A DNA stretch of 64,000 nucleotides. Origin: Methylacidiphilum infernorum V4 (GTDB lineage: Bacteria > Verrucomicrobiota > Verrucomicrobiia > Methylacidiphilales > Methylacidiphilaceae). Below are positions 27,416-35,866 of this stretch, piece after piece. A program made the position numbers and the translations under genes. The stretch spans positions 1,178,001 through 1,242,000 of the forward strand of contig NC_010794.1 of assembly GCF_000019665.1 (NCBI RefSeq). Direction: 5' to 3'. The notes beneath the pieces were generated by a model, which saw only the letters and a program-made list of their open reading frames with translations, was not told the DNA's origin and did not search any database. How positions within the stretch are numbered: position 1 is the stretch's first letter; the number at the start of each line of letters is the position of its first letter.

Positions 27416-28162
27416 TTAATTAATAACATCATCCCCCGGTTGAATGTTTCCTTTAAGAGAATCCATAACAATGTCCGCTACAGCGGTGGAAGGCTCAGTA
27501 GAAACGATTTTTATCTTTCCTAAAAACTGTTTGTTCCTAAAGACTTCAAGTTCTCCATTTTCAACCAGCCCATCTTTTTCTCCAATATTTAAAACAACGA
27601 AATTCCAATTTCTATTGACCGATACGATTTTTCCCCGAATTCCCGTCCTCATGGATACAGCTCGCGCAACCGCCGGGGAAGCTTGCTTTAGCCTATTGAG
27701 TTCATTTGTTGCTTTAGCCAAACTCTCCTCCAAGGCTAATTTTTCCTTGACTAAATTTTCTATTTTCTCGGAAGCTTCCTGGTTGGCTTTCTTTTCTTCC
27801 TCAAGCTTTGCTGTAAGAGAATCGAGCTCGGATTTATGCTGATCGACAAGGGAAGAACTGTTGGCCGACTTTTGCTGGAGATCGGCAAGTTGGCTTTGGG
27901 TCTCTTTAAGATCGCTATCCAGTTTTTGGGCTCTTTCTTTTTCTTGGGCAAGTTCAGCTTTAACTTCTTCCAGATGCTTTGTCGTTCTCTCTAATAGGAC
28001 TTTTGATTCTTCCAACTGCTCGCTGGTCTTTTTCAATTCCTCAGCGGTTCGAAAATAATCGGTTTTAAACTGATTTTTTTGTTTTACAATCAGCCATCCA
28101 AAAACCGCTGAAACCGTTACTCCAGCAAACAAAACTAAAGATAATAACCGACCGATAAACAT
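27416..28162 (-). CDS. Membrane-anchored coiled-coil protein with C-terminal beta domain
   Basis: Residues 1-25 form an N-terminal signal anchor. Residues 35-165 are a long Lys/Glu/Leu/Gln-rich coiled coil. Residues 175-248 form a beta-rich domain with GKIVSVNRNWNFVVLNIG and VENGELEVFRNKQFLGKIKI, similar to the barrel-like ends of MreC-type and verrucomicrobial envelope proteins. It probably spans or scaffolds the periplasm. I recognise the architecture but not a named family. It is followed by the small lipoprotein at 27114. Confidence 0.7.
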   Translation of the reverse strand: MFIGRLLSLVLFAGVTVSAVFGWLIVKQKNQFKTDYFRTAEELKKTSEQLEESKVLLERTTKHLEEVKAELAQEKERAQKLDSDLKETQSQLADLQQKSANSSSLVDQHKSELDSLTAKLEEEKKANQEASEKIENLVKEKLALEESLAKATNELNRLKQASPAVARAVSMRTGIRGKIVSVNRNWNFVVLNIGEKDGLVENGELEVFRNKQFLGKIKIVSTEPSTAVADIVMDSLKGNIQPGDDVIN

Positions 28163-28347
28163 GGAAAAGAACCTTACAGGGTTGATTACAAAAAGAAATG
28201 TTCTTTTTTTCTCATGTTTTCTCCTCTTCTAGTCGTGATCGCATTTTATGCCATTAATAGTAATGGCTGTCAATCTTCCAATTTTGAACAAAAATATCTG
28301 GAAATAAAAAAAATTAACCCCTTTTATTTAAAATATTAAAAAAATCT

Positions 28348-29253
28348 TCAGTTTCTCTTTCGAACCGGCTCCGCGATAAAGGGATCATCTAGAATTCCTC
28401 CTTGCAAAGAAGGAGGAAGGGGAAGAGTCACTTCAGTAGGCTTCTCCTCTCCTATTCTGGCAACAAGAAATTTCATCGCATTTCTTGTCCTGCTAATTCC
28501 AAATTTTTCTTTTCTATAGAGCGAAAGAAACTCAGTCAGACTGCCGTTTATACCCACATCATTTATGGCCAAAATCTGATCTCCGGCTTTAAGTCCATAC
28601 CTGTATCCGTTACCCTTTTCCTCTAAGGCGATAATGACAATCTTTGAATCGACCTGGGCTAAAATCATCCCTTCGGGAAAACTAATCGGTTCATCCGAAA
28701 AAGAGTGTTTGTTTTTTTCCTTATAGATTATCCTTAAATCCTCCGCATCGAGAAAATCGAAAGCCTGATAAAAGGCTATCCCAGTAGTCCAAACGGTCTG
28801 TTTGATTATTTTCATCTCTCTTTCTTGGGGAGTATCTTCCCGAAAGGCCCCTTGTTGGGGTTCTGTTTCCATGGCGGGAGTAGATCTTGAAGCCGCTGCA
28901 GAAAGCCCTCCCCGTTTGCCTTCGTCTTCCGCCGGAGTGGGACCGTTCGTTAAAAGCTCCATCTCAGGCTTAACATAGATTACCCTTAGCAAAGCATCGG
29001 GAGGAATAACCGTGTAGGAGTTAATAATGATGGGGTATTTAAAATGAACCCCTTCTGTATCTTCAACAAAAAGCTCAGATTGTTTAAGATCAGGAACAAA
29101 TTTCATTGGAGCGGAAAAAAGAGGAACAGAAAACAACATGAAAAGGGAAAAAAAGAAAAATATCCTAAAGAGGAGGCAAAAAACACAAGAAAACGGTTGC
29201 CTAGAATAGGCCGCAAACCAAAAGTTTAGAGGATAGATTAACAATCCATTCAT
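28348..29253 (-). CDS. Exported protein with C-terminal PDZ-like domain
   Basis: This 301-residue protein has an N-terminal hydrophobic segment of about 45 residues ending FSAPMKF, either an uncleaved anchor or a long signal peptide. The C-terminal region at about 190-270 contains the PDZ pattern GYRYGLKAGDQILAINDVG, as in DegP-type proteins. There is no trypsin-like catalytic domain, so it is not a DegP protease. The middle, residues 95-140, is Ala/Glu/Pro-rich and disordered. It ends just upstream of nothing recognisable and starts 3 nt after the DUF167 stop, so the two are probably coupled. Confidence 0.65.
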   Translation of the reverse strand: MNGLLIYPLNFWFAAYSRQPFSCVFCLLFRIFFFFSLFMLFSVPLFSAPMKFVPDLKQSELFVEDTEGVHFKYPIIINSYTVIPPDALLRVIYVKPEMELLTNGPTPAEDEGKRGGLSAAASRSTPAMETEPQQGAFREDTPQEREMKIIKQTVWTTGIAFYQAFDFLDAEDLRIIYKEKNKHSFSDEPISFPEGMILAQVDSKIVIIALEEKGNGYRYGLKAGDQILAINDVGINGSLTEFLSLYRKEKFGISRTRNAMKFLVARIGEEKPTEVTLPLPPSLQGGILDDPFIAEPVRKRN

Positions 29254-29255
29254 CG

Positions 29256-29549
29256 CTACGGTTTTTTTGAGTCACCGGCTTCTTTAAGAAGCCAATCGAG
29301 GGGACTTTCCTTTCTTGTCCATCCTTCAATGACAACCGTTTTTTTGCTGTTTTTTTCCCCTTTTTCTATACGGATAAGCCGCTTAGGAACACAGAGACGT
29401 AAAGAAAGAAAGGAAAGCAAAGCATCGTTGGCTTTTCCTTCTACAGGAGGTGCTGATAATCTGATTTTAAGGGCATCGGCGTAACTGCCGCAAATCTCGG
29501 TCTTTTTGGCGTTAGCTTGCACCTTTACGAATAGCCTAGCCTCGTTCAT
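29256..29549 (-). CDS. DUF167 (YggU) family protein
   Basis: The 97-residue protein matches the YggU/DUF167 fold: VKVQANAKKTEICG, LKIRLSAPPVEGKANDALLSFL and the basic IEKGEKNSKKTVVIEG. The role is unknown, possibly RNA- or stress-related. It sits between the aldo/keto reductase gene (37 bp upstream) and the PDZ protein (3 bp downstream). Confidence 0.88.
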   Translation of the reverse strand: MNEARLFVKVQANAKKTEICGSYADALKIRLSAPPVEGKANDALLSFLSLRLCVPKRLIRIEKGEKNSKKTVVIEGWTRKESPLDWLLKEAGDSKKP

Positions 29550-29586
29550 AGTTTATCTCAGCCCGGTGATCAAGGTTGAGCATAGG

Positions 29587-30516
29587 TTAGCCTTGACCAA
29601 CCCAAAGCTCGTTAGAAGAGCTTTGGGCTTTTTTGAAAGCTTCCCTTACATTATGCACAACGACCTGGGGAAGGGCTCCTTTTTTTAAAGTTTGCAGGTT
29701 TTCAACAAGATGTTCCAACTTGCTCACACCGACTAAAACCACGTGGATCTCTGGAAAAGAAAGAACAAAACGGAGAAAAAACTCCGCCCAAGCTTCTTCT
29801 TCGATCCCCAGATCAGATGCCTTTAACCCCATTTGTTTGAATCTCCTCCGGTATTCTTCTCCATATTCCCGGGCATAGGAAGGTAATGTCAAGGGATCTT
29901 TCCAAGGGCAATTAGCCAAAGGCCTTTTTACTAAAACTCCGACATTTTTTTCCTTGGCCAGCGGCAGCACTTTTTCCAAGTTATACTGATCGGTAACATT
30001 GAAACTGCACTCAAGAACATCGATTGGCGGAAGACTTAAAGCATAGAGACTGTCTTCGTTATCTCCTGAATAACCAATAAAGCGAATTTTGCCTTTTTCC
30101 TTGGCTAACAGTAATGCTTCTAGGGCTTCTCCTTTCTGAAGAACGTCTTTTTCACACGTATGGAGAAGCATCACGTCGATATGGTCGGTACGGAGCTTTT
30201 TTAAAGACTGATCTACCGAAACAGAAATTTTTTTCTTAGACCAGGGAGGCAAAAATTCCATCCCTTCGACTTCCCCATAACCGCACTTGGAAACAATGAT
30301 GAAATCTCTCCTGCGGTGACCAAGAGTTTTACCTATGAGTTCTTCGGCAGAACCGTAGCCGCGCGCCGTATCAATGACATTAATCCCATGATCAAGAGCA
30401 AAAAGAAGAAGCTCAGAGACCGAAGCTACCGACATATGTTGAAAACCTATTTCTGCCGTCCCTATTCCCAACCTAGAAACCCTAAATCCCGTTTTCCCCA
30501 AAATTGTATATTCCAT
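29587..30516 (-). CDS. Aldo/keto reductase
   Basis: The NAD(P)H-dependent reductase has about 309 residues. The start MEYTILGKTGFRVSRLGIGT is the family signature. The catalytic Asp-Tyr pair is in VIDTARGYGSAEELIG, and the Lys and His are in IIVSKCGYGEV and DVMLLHTCE. I use the ATG at 30516 because codons upstream of it are not conserved-looking. The 3' end contains a perfect 10-bp stem hairpin described separately. The substrate cannot be read from the sequence. Confidence 0.9.
   Translation of the reverse strand: MEYTILGKTGFRVSRLGIGTAEIGFQHMSVASVSELLLFALDHGINVIDTARGYGSAEELIGKTLGHRRRDFIIVSKCGYGEVEGMEFLPPWSKKKISVSVDQSLKKLRTDHIDVMLLHTCEKDVLQKGEALEALLLAKEKGKIRFIGYSGDNEDSLYALSLPPIDVLECSFNVTDQYNLEKVLPLAKEKNVGVLVKRPLANCPWKDPLTLPSYAREYGEEYRRRFKQMGLKASDLGIEEEAWAEFFLRFVLSFPEIHVVLVGVSKLEHLVENLQTLKKGALPQVVVHNVREAFKKAQSSSNELWVGQG
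29601..29634 (+). terminator. Perfect 10-bp stem hairpin with T-run inside the aldo/keto reductase 3' end
   Basis: The bases 29601-29610 and 29618-29627 form a perfect inverted repeat (CCCAAAGCTC/GAGCTTTGGG) with a 7-nt loop. It is followed by CTTTTTT on the + strand. This is the form of a Rho-independent terminator for + strand transcription, but no + strand gene ends just before it. It lies in the last coding codons of the minus-strand reductase. It may stop antisense transcripts or be part of an unrecognised transcript. Confidence 0.55.
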
Positions 30517-30650
30517 AGGCTTTTTTATTGATGGGTTTTTTAATTTTTCTTTTTTACAGAAAAGCTTTAAAAGTAATGCCCTATTATTGTATTGTATATT
30601 TTTTCGTTTGTCCAAAATTAACCCTAGGGAATAATCAGGAAAAAGATTCC

Positions 30651-31013
30651 ATGCATGTTATTTTATCTAAAGACTTCGACTTTGAAGCGGCCCAAGCTTT
30701 GCCTTCGTTTCCCGAAGGCCACAAATGCCGAAGGACTCATGGACATAGTTTTAAGCTCACCGTGTCCGTTCGGGGAGAAGTAGATCCTCAAAAAGGGGTT
30801 CTCTATGATCACGGGAAAATTTCTGAAGCTGTCTGCCCTCTCATTGAACAACTCGATCATTATTATTTAAATGACATCGAGGGGCTAAGCAATCCCACCA
30901 TAGAAAACATGGCCGGGTGGTTTTGGAATAAACTTAAAGACAAATTGCCAGGCCTTTACGAAATCACCATTCAAGAAACAGCCCGCACGCGGTGCATATA
31001 CAGGGGAGATTAA
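30651..31013 (+). CDS. queD: 6-carboxytetrahydropterin synthase QueD
   Basis: QueD makes 6-carboxy-tetrahydropterin from dihydroneopterin triphosphate, the substrate for QueE. The zinc-binding histidines are in EGHKCRRTHGHSFKL and the catalytic pattern DHGKISEAV is present, with EQLDHYYLND and a terminal EITIQETARTRCIY. The ATG at 30651 gives the standard 120-residue length. Codons upstream are hydrophobic and non-homologous. It overlaps the upstream frame of lysS, whose own start is at 31052. Confidence 0.93.
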   Translation: MHVILSKDFDFEAAQALPSFPEGHKCRRTHGHSFKLTVSVRGEVDPQKGVLYDHGKISEAVCPLIEQLDHYYLNDIEGLSNPTIENMAGWFWNKLKDKLPGLYEITIQETARTRCIYRGD

Positions 31014-31051
31014 GCTTTATCGTTATAACCACTTATGCAGGAAATCCAATA

Positions 31052-32530
31052 ATGACTATGTCTTCGAACACTGAATCGGAACTACTCAAAATTCGCAGGG
31101 AAAAACTCGATTATTGGAAATCTCAAGGAATCGACCCTTTTGGACACCCCTTTTTCGATACCCAGCCCATAGAATGCGTTCTTGAGCCGTTTAAAGAAAA
31201 CCAATCCGTCCGGATTGCCGGCCGCATCCTTTCGATAAGAGACATGGGGAGGAGTTTTTTTGCGCATATTCAAGATCAAGGCTCTCAGATGCAGATTTAT
31301 GCCAATCCCCAATCTTGTGGGGAGATTGCTTTTAAGCAGCTCAAGCACTTGGACATCGGTGACATCGTTGGGGTTGAAGGGAGTTGTTTTTTTACAAAGA
31401 CAAAGGAAAAGACGGTTAGGGTAAAGAGCTGGCAGCTCCTAGCCAAATCACTTCGCCCGCTCCCTTCTCAATGGTATGGACTGCTGGATGTCGAAGCCCG
31501 GTACAGGCAAAGGTATCTGGATTTAATCATGAATCCTGAAGTCAAAAGAGTGTTTTTGAAACGAAGCCAAATCATCAAGGAAATCCGTGAGTTCTTACAT
31601 AACAAGGGATTCATAGAGGTAGAAACCCCGATGATGCAAACGGTAGCCGGAGGGGCAGCAGCCAATCCTTTCAAAACTTTTCATGAAGCCCTGGGTATTC
31701 CCCTTTACTTAAGGATAGCCCCCGAGCTCTACCTGAAAAGGCTCCTGGTAGGAGGGTTCGAGAAAATTTTTGAACTTAACCGTAATTTTCGTAACGAAGG
31801 AATTTCAAGAAAACATAACCCTGAATTTACGATGCTTGAAGCTTACTGGGCCTACGGGGATTGCCAATCGATGGCTAAGCTCCTCGAAGAAATGATTGTA
31901 GCTGTAGCCCAAAAGGTATTTGGAACCTTGCAATTTCCCGCCTCAAAACAATTCGGGGAAGCCAAAACCATCAACTTGACTCCTCCTTGGCCCAGGCGCC
32001 CTTTCAAAGAGGTCCTTTGTGAGGCTATTGGCGAAGATTGGTTCAGTTTGAGCGGGGAAGAAAAAATAAAGGTAGCAGCCCGCTTCGAAATCGAAATTAA
32101 AGAAGGATTCACAGAAACTGACCTCTGCCGGCACCTTTTCGAAAAACAGGTCGAAGCAAAAACCATGGGCCCCCTATTTGTGACCGAACTGCCGACCGAA
32201 TTCGTCCCTTTGGCCAAGCAGAAAAAAGAGGATCCCCGCTTTGTAGAGGTCTTTGAGCTGATCGTCAACGGCCAGGAACTTGCCCCGGGCTACAGCGAAC
32301 TTAACGATCCCATAGTCCAGAGGGAAAGGCTCGAAAAACAAGCCGGGGAAGAAAAGCAAAAAATCGACGAGGAATTTCTTCTTGCCCTGGAATATGGCAT
32401 GCCGCCTGCCGGAGGGATCGGGTTGGGAATCGATAGGCTGACCATGCTCTTATCCGGGCAGGAATCCATTCGGGATGTCATCCTTTTCCCCATTCTTCGT
32501 CCTAAAAAAGAGCAAAAAGAAACGGATTAA
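31052..32530 (+). CDS. lysS: Lysyl-tRNA synthetase (class II)
   Basis: LysS charges tRNA-Lys. After the N-terminal OB anticodon-binding domain (to about residue 150) come the class II motifs. Motif 1 includes VETPMMQTVAGGAAANPF, motif 2 FRNEGISRKHNPEFTMLEAYW, and motif 3 GIGLGIDRLTMLL near the end. The ATG at 31052 (about 492 residues) is preceded by AGGAAATCC. The frame stays open upstream to 30992, inside queD, but the family start fits the later codon. It lies 38 bp after queD. Confidence 0.96.
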   Translation: MTMSSNTESELLKIRREKLDYWKSQGIDPFGHPFFDTQPIECVLEPFKENQSVRIAGRILSIRDMGRSFFAHIQDQGSQMQIYANPQSCGEIAFKQLKHLDIGDIVGVEGSCFFTKTKEKTVRVKSWQLLAKSLRPLPSQWYGLLDVEARYRQRYLDLIMNPEVKRVFLKRSQIIKEIREFLHNKGFIEVETPMMQTVAGGAAANPFKTFHEALGIPLYLRIAPELYLKRLLVGGFEKIFELNRNFRNEGISRKHNPEFTMLEAYWAYGDCQSMAKLLEEMIVAVAQKVFGTLQFPASKQFGEAKTINLTPPWPRRPFKEVLCEAIGEDWFSLSGEEKIKVAARFEIEIKEGFTETDLCRHLFEKQVEAKTMGPLFVTELPTEFVPLAKQKKEDPRFVEVFELIVNGQELAPGYSELNDPIVQRERLEKQAGEEKQKIDEEFLLALEYGMPPAGGIGLGIDRLTMLLSGQESIRDVILFPILRPKKEQKETD

Positions 32531-32627
32531 TCCCGCTTCCTTTCCGTTGACCAAGAAAACTTTCCCTTTTCTCTTTCATCTTGAACTTTTACAAAAGAAT
32601 AGGAATTTATTGTAGATTGTAGAAGAT

Positions 32628-32700
32628 GGGGGTTTAGCTCAGTTGGTAGAGCGTCTCGTTCGCAATGAGAAGGCCAGGGGTTCGAATCCCCTAACCTCCA
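32628..32700 (+). tRNA. tRNA-Ala(CGC)
   Basis: A full cloverleaf can be folded by eye. The 7-bp acceptor stem GGGGGTT pairs with AACCTCC with one G-U. A D-arm GCTC follows, and the anticodon stem TCTCG pairs with TGAGA. The loop TTCGCAA has anticodon CGC at 32661-32663, which reads GCG (Ala). The T-arm AGGGG pairs with CCCCT around TTCGAAT. Discriminator base A; CCA is not encoded. It is the first feature of the unknown cassette that follows. Confidence 0.95.
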
Positions 32701-32961
32701 CATTTCTTGTAGTCAAAAACTTTATTCTTTTAAGCCTTCAAAAATTCCTTTCTGCTGCAACCTTTTTTTCTTTTAAATTCACCACAAGCCTTGATTTTGG
32801 AAAACCAATCCATCCGACGAAATTTTTTAAATCCTCAATCCAGATCGAAAAATCGAAACAAAATCGAAACAAAACCGTCACAAAAAATTGACAAAGCTTT
32901 CACATGCTTTGCCCGGGATTTCTAGGCTAAAATAAGGCCATCTTCCTTGACCTTGCCGCCT

Positions 32962-34233
32962 ATGGACCGCTCTTCGAGAGATATCGAGGAAAACGGGCAA
33001 CCCCTTTTCCCCTGGCAGAGACCCAAGCTTGGCCCCGTCCTCTTGGTTGGGGAAAGGCATGCTTTAGGTAAGGGGCCTCACGACTACCAGGAACTTCTTC
33101 TCAAGCAGCTTCCCCAGCTCTACGCAAAGAAAATGAGGAGAATAGCCATCGAGCTTCCTCCCGAATTCCAACCCTACGTGGACCGGATCCTTAACCTTTA
33201 CGAAAATTACGCCCGACTTCCTAAAGAAAAACAAGATGGGATAGAGAAAGAAGTCTGCAAAATCCAATGGGAAACCGCAAGCCTGGGAGATTACCATATT
33301 GTAATAACCCCTGAATATAAGGAAATTCTCAAAGCCGTTGGCCGGTGGAATGCTGGAAGGAAAGAAAAGGTAAGCGTTTTTTGCATCGATGCACCCTTGG
33401 CGGACCACTTCAAGGCGATAGATGAGGATCAATGGTATAAAGTAATTAACCTGCCGAAAGAGCTCCAGCCAGAAGTGGACCGCTACCGGCAACGGATAAA
33501 AGACCTTCCTCTTGGAAAAGAAAGATGGGATCTCAGGGACCGATTCAAAAGTTACTTAATGGAATATTGTGAAAAGGAAAACAAGGAACTTTTTGAGAAA
33601 GGGAAAAAAAAGATTTCCCAAAAATTAGAAAAATTTTTGAACATCTTTGATCACGCCCCCCGACTGGATAAGGTTGGCCATAGTCAAGACAAAGAGCCGC
33701 CTCTGCAAGAGGTAGAGATTCATCATCCCCTGCGTATTTTCTGCAGAGATGTACCCTTTAGGTATTGGACACAGGAAGATCTTAACGATTTTTGTGATGA
33801 ATGGGACGAGTCCTTTACCCCTGAATTCATCAGCCAGAGAGACAAGGCAATGGGCTGGAACCTCTACACGATCGCCAAAAACAATCCCCGCTCCCTGACC
33901 CTTTCATACAACGGGGCTTTGCACTTCAGCAAAAATATAGACGGCCTTCCTAGGGAAACGACCCTGGCTGAAGAACTAGAAGGCTGCGGGATAAAATTTA
34001 AGCTTGGAGGAAGGAAAGCTAGCGAACTAAACGAACATTGGAATGTCAAGACTTACGAAGAGAAAGCCAAGGAGATTAGGGAGCAGGCTTCTTTACTGGA
34101 AGAAGGGCTGGAGGCCAGAAACAAGGAAAGCTACCTCAACTTGAACTTGAACCTGTACCAAGACAAGCAACGCTACCTTTCCTTGGACTTGGACCGATAC
34201 CGCCAGAGGGATCGAGGAGGGTATGGCCGATGA
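32962..34233 (+). CDS. TIKI/ChaN/erythromycin-esterase superfamily-like protein, unknown function
   Basis: No direct family match is evident, but the motif pattern fits the TIKI/TraB/ChaN/EreA-type fold. An early GERHA (about residues 30-34) is followed by a helix and a strand with AIELPPEF. The C-terminal part has QRDKAMGWNLYTIAKN (with RDK near 293-295) and SYNGALHFSK (NGALH near 317-321). Members act as metalloproteases, haem-binding proteins or esterases. Here the function is unknown. The chain has about 423 residues from the ATG at 32962. There is no signal peptide. A disordered Asn/Arg-rich C-terminus repeats YLNLNLNLYQ. It is translationally coupled to the next gene by an ATGA overlap. 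Confidence 0.55.
   Translation: MDRSSRDIEENGQPLFPWQRPKLGPVLLVGERHALGKGPHDYQELLLKQLPQLYAKKMRRIAIELPPEFQPYVDRILNLYENYARLPKEKQDGIEKEVCKIQWETASLGDYHIVITPEYKEILKAVGRWNAGRKEKVSVFCIDAPLADHFKAIDEDQWYKVINLPKELQPEVDRYRQRIKDLPLGKERWDLRDRFKSYLMEYCEKENKELFEKGKKKISQKLEKFLNIFDHAPRLDKVGHSQDKEPPLQEVEIHHPLRIFCRDVPFRYWTQEDLNDFCDEWDESFTPEFISQRDKAMGWNLYTIAKNNPRSLTLSYNGALHFSKNIDGLPRETTLAEELEGCGIKFKLGGRKASELNEHWNVKTYEEKAKEIREQASLLEEGLEARNKESYLNLNLNLYQDKQRYLSLDLDRYRQRDRGGYGR
33929..34017 (+). repeat. Direct repeat copy A (89 bp), inside the TIKI-like gene
   Basis: These 89 bases are repeated at 35574-35662 with nine differences by my count. The encoded segment is GLPRETTLAEELEGCGIKFK, which follows the NGALH motif. 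Confidence 0.9.
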
Positions 34234-35528
34234 TCTTTTCCTTTTTGTTTGCTACCTTGCCTTTTAGTTTGCCTTATAACTTTACGGTGACCGAGCGGAT
34301 GGAAGCGGTAAAGAAAACCGATCAGCAAATCCTTTCCCTTCCCTATCCTTTGCGGATGACCTACCTGACCTTGGTAGAAGATGAAGAAGGCAAAGCTGAA
34401 AGGAGGATAGACCGGCTGGGCAAGAACATGAAGTTTACCTATCCCAAGGCTGGGGTCATCGAGTATTACATCTACGGGAAGAAGAGCCGCAGTTACGATA
34501 AGTACACGGCGGTCGATCTCAAGAAAAAGGAAAATCGTGATAAGCTCATATGCAGTCCCAATAATTACTTGGAGGAGCCCTATAACTGGTGGCTTTGCGA
34601 AGTAGACTTTGTCGATTACTCCAAGGAAGACCACGATTCATCCCCGGGGGTGATCTTTTCTTTTCCATTCATGGAATTTCCGGCCGAGGGTTTTGAACCC
34701 TTGCCTTTTTCTTCCCCCGGGCTTTGGGTGTATAGGTTTTTAGGGGAAGAGAGGTGGGGAGAAAAAACGGTCCGGCTTTACCGGGCAAGCCGCTTGGTGA
34801 GTTTTAAGGAAATATATATGAAACCATACAAGAGGGCCTTGGGGTCTGGAGTAGTTATATACGGGAACGAAGTAGAGATCGAGGAAAAGCAGGCGAGACT
34901 AGAAAAGACCCTTTATGTGGATAAGGCCACGGGGTGGCCCTTGAAGGTAGTGGACCTGGGACAGGACGGCAGTCCGGCCATAGAAACTACCTTTAGCGGT
35001 TGGAAAGAAGACGGGGTAGGGAAAACGGACTTTTTCTTCCCTCAAGGTTACAATGAAGGATTTGAAACCCACGGGTTTTTGTATTTTTTGGGGATTAAGG
35101 ATCTAGAAGATCTTAAGGATCTCCAGTTTTCAAGCGAAGGATCCCTAAAGGAAAGCGAAGAAGTAAGTGGAGAAACATTCTTTGAGAAGCTTCGAAACTA
35201 TGTTTTTAACGGCCGGCCGGATGCTCCAAGGCTTTACGGGTGGGATGAAAACGCCTTTTACGGCTGGCATAGGTATATCTATAACCCCGAGTATGTGAAG
35301 CATCCTATATATGTGCCAAATGCCGTACCTTCGGATATTGGTCTTTTTAGACCGGACGATGATTTAACAGAGCATCATCCTCCTTGTTCCCCGCAGTTGG
35401 ATTACTCCTTCATGGTCTTGTTTGGGGATTACGACTACGGGAATTTCCCCTATTACAACAAGGAAAAGATCCGCCGGTACATCCTGGAACAGCATAAAAG
35501 GCTAAACGAGGCTTCGCAAAAGAAATGA
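34230..35528 (+). CDS. Secreted protein, unknown function, partner of TIKI-like gene
   Basis: The 432-residue protein starts with a hydrophobic signal-like segment of about 18 residues. It is rich in aromatic residues and beta-strand-like patches. Segments such as LYVDKATGWPLKVVDL, ETTFSGWKEDGVGKTDFFFP and YGWDENAFYGWHRYIY are visible, but I do not recognise the family. The layout, with a signal peptide and then a strand-rich region ending in a Lys-rich helix, recalls LolA-type or outer-membrane lipoprotein-sorting proteins, at low certainty. The start overlaps the stop of the preceding gene (ATGA), and the end overlaps the next start the same way, so the three genes form one coupled unit. 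Confidence 0.6.
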   Translation: MIFSFLFATLPFSLPYNFTVTERMEAVKKTDQQILSLPYPLRMTYLTLVEDEEGKAERRIDRLGKNMKFTYPKAGVIEYYIYGKKSRSYDKYTAVDLKKKENRDKLICSPNNYLEEPYNWWLCEVDFVDYSKEDHDSSPGVIFSFPFMEFPAEGFEPLPFSSPGLWVYRFLGEERWGEKTVRLYRASRLVSFKEIYMKPYKRALGSGVVIYGNEVEIEEKQARLEKTLYVDKATGWPLKVVDLGQDGSPAIETTFSGWKEDGVGKTDFFFPQGYNEGFETHGFLYFLGIKDLEDLKDLQFSSEGSLKESEEVSGETFFEKLRNYVFNGRPDAPRLYGWDENAFYGWHRYIYNPEYVKHPIYVPNAVPSDIGLFRPDDDLTEHHPPCSPQLDYSFMVLFGDYDYGNFPYYNKEKIRRYILEQHKRLNEASQKK

Positions 35529-35845
35529 TTTTCCCTGTGATCGGCTCCTCTTGCCTAGGCATGGGTTGTTGCAGCAAAAATCTAGGCGGCCTTCCCAGGG
35601 AAACGACCTTGGCTGAAGAACTGGATGGTTACGGGATAAACTTTAAGCTTGGAGGAAGGAAAATAACCGACTATTCTCTGGTAATGGGAAAACTACTCCC
35701 GAATTTTCTGGGTCTTTTGAAACTTCAGGACTTATCCAAAAAGTATTACCTCGCTTACAGGGTTCCCCTCCTTGTGAAGCTACAAGGGGAGGCTCATTTC
35801 AAGCTCGATACAATAAAAAGCAAAGCCCATCATTCCCAAGAATAA
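35525..35845 (+). CDS. Remnant-like protein containing duplicated C-terminal segment of the TIKI-like protein
   Basis: The frame encodes 106 residues. Residues 20-48 repeat the segment around GLPRETTLAEELDGYGINFK of the 423-residue protein. The segments before and after it have no counterpart there. The N-terminal part has Cys-rich GSSCLGMGCCSK. The frame starts on the ATGA overlap with the preceding gene. It is either a truncated paralogue left by duplication and deletion or a small functional protein. I favour a remnant. Confidence 0.5.
   Translation: MIFPVIGSSCLGMGCCSKNLGGLPRETTLAEELDGYGINFKLGGRKITDYSLVMGKLLPNFLGLLKLQDLSKKYYLAYRVPLLVKLQGEAHFKLDTIKSKAHHSQE
35574..35662 (+). repeat. Direct repeat copy B (89 bp)
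   Basis: This is the second copy of the 33929-34017 repeat, with nine differences. Copies A and B are separated by 1.6 kb, which is about the length of the intervening secreted-protein gene. This suggests tandem duplication of the gene pair followed by deletion. Confidence 0.9.
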
Positions 35846-35866
35846 TTTCTAGGGTTCAAAACTTGC

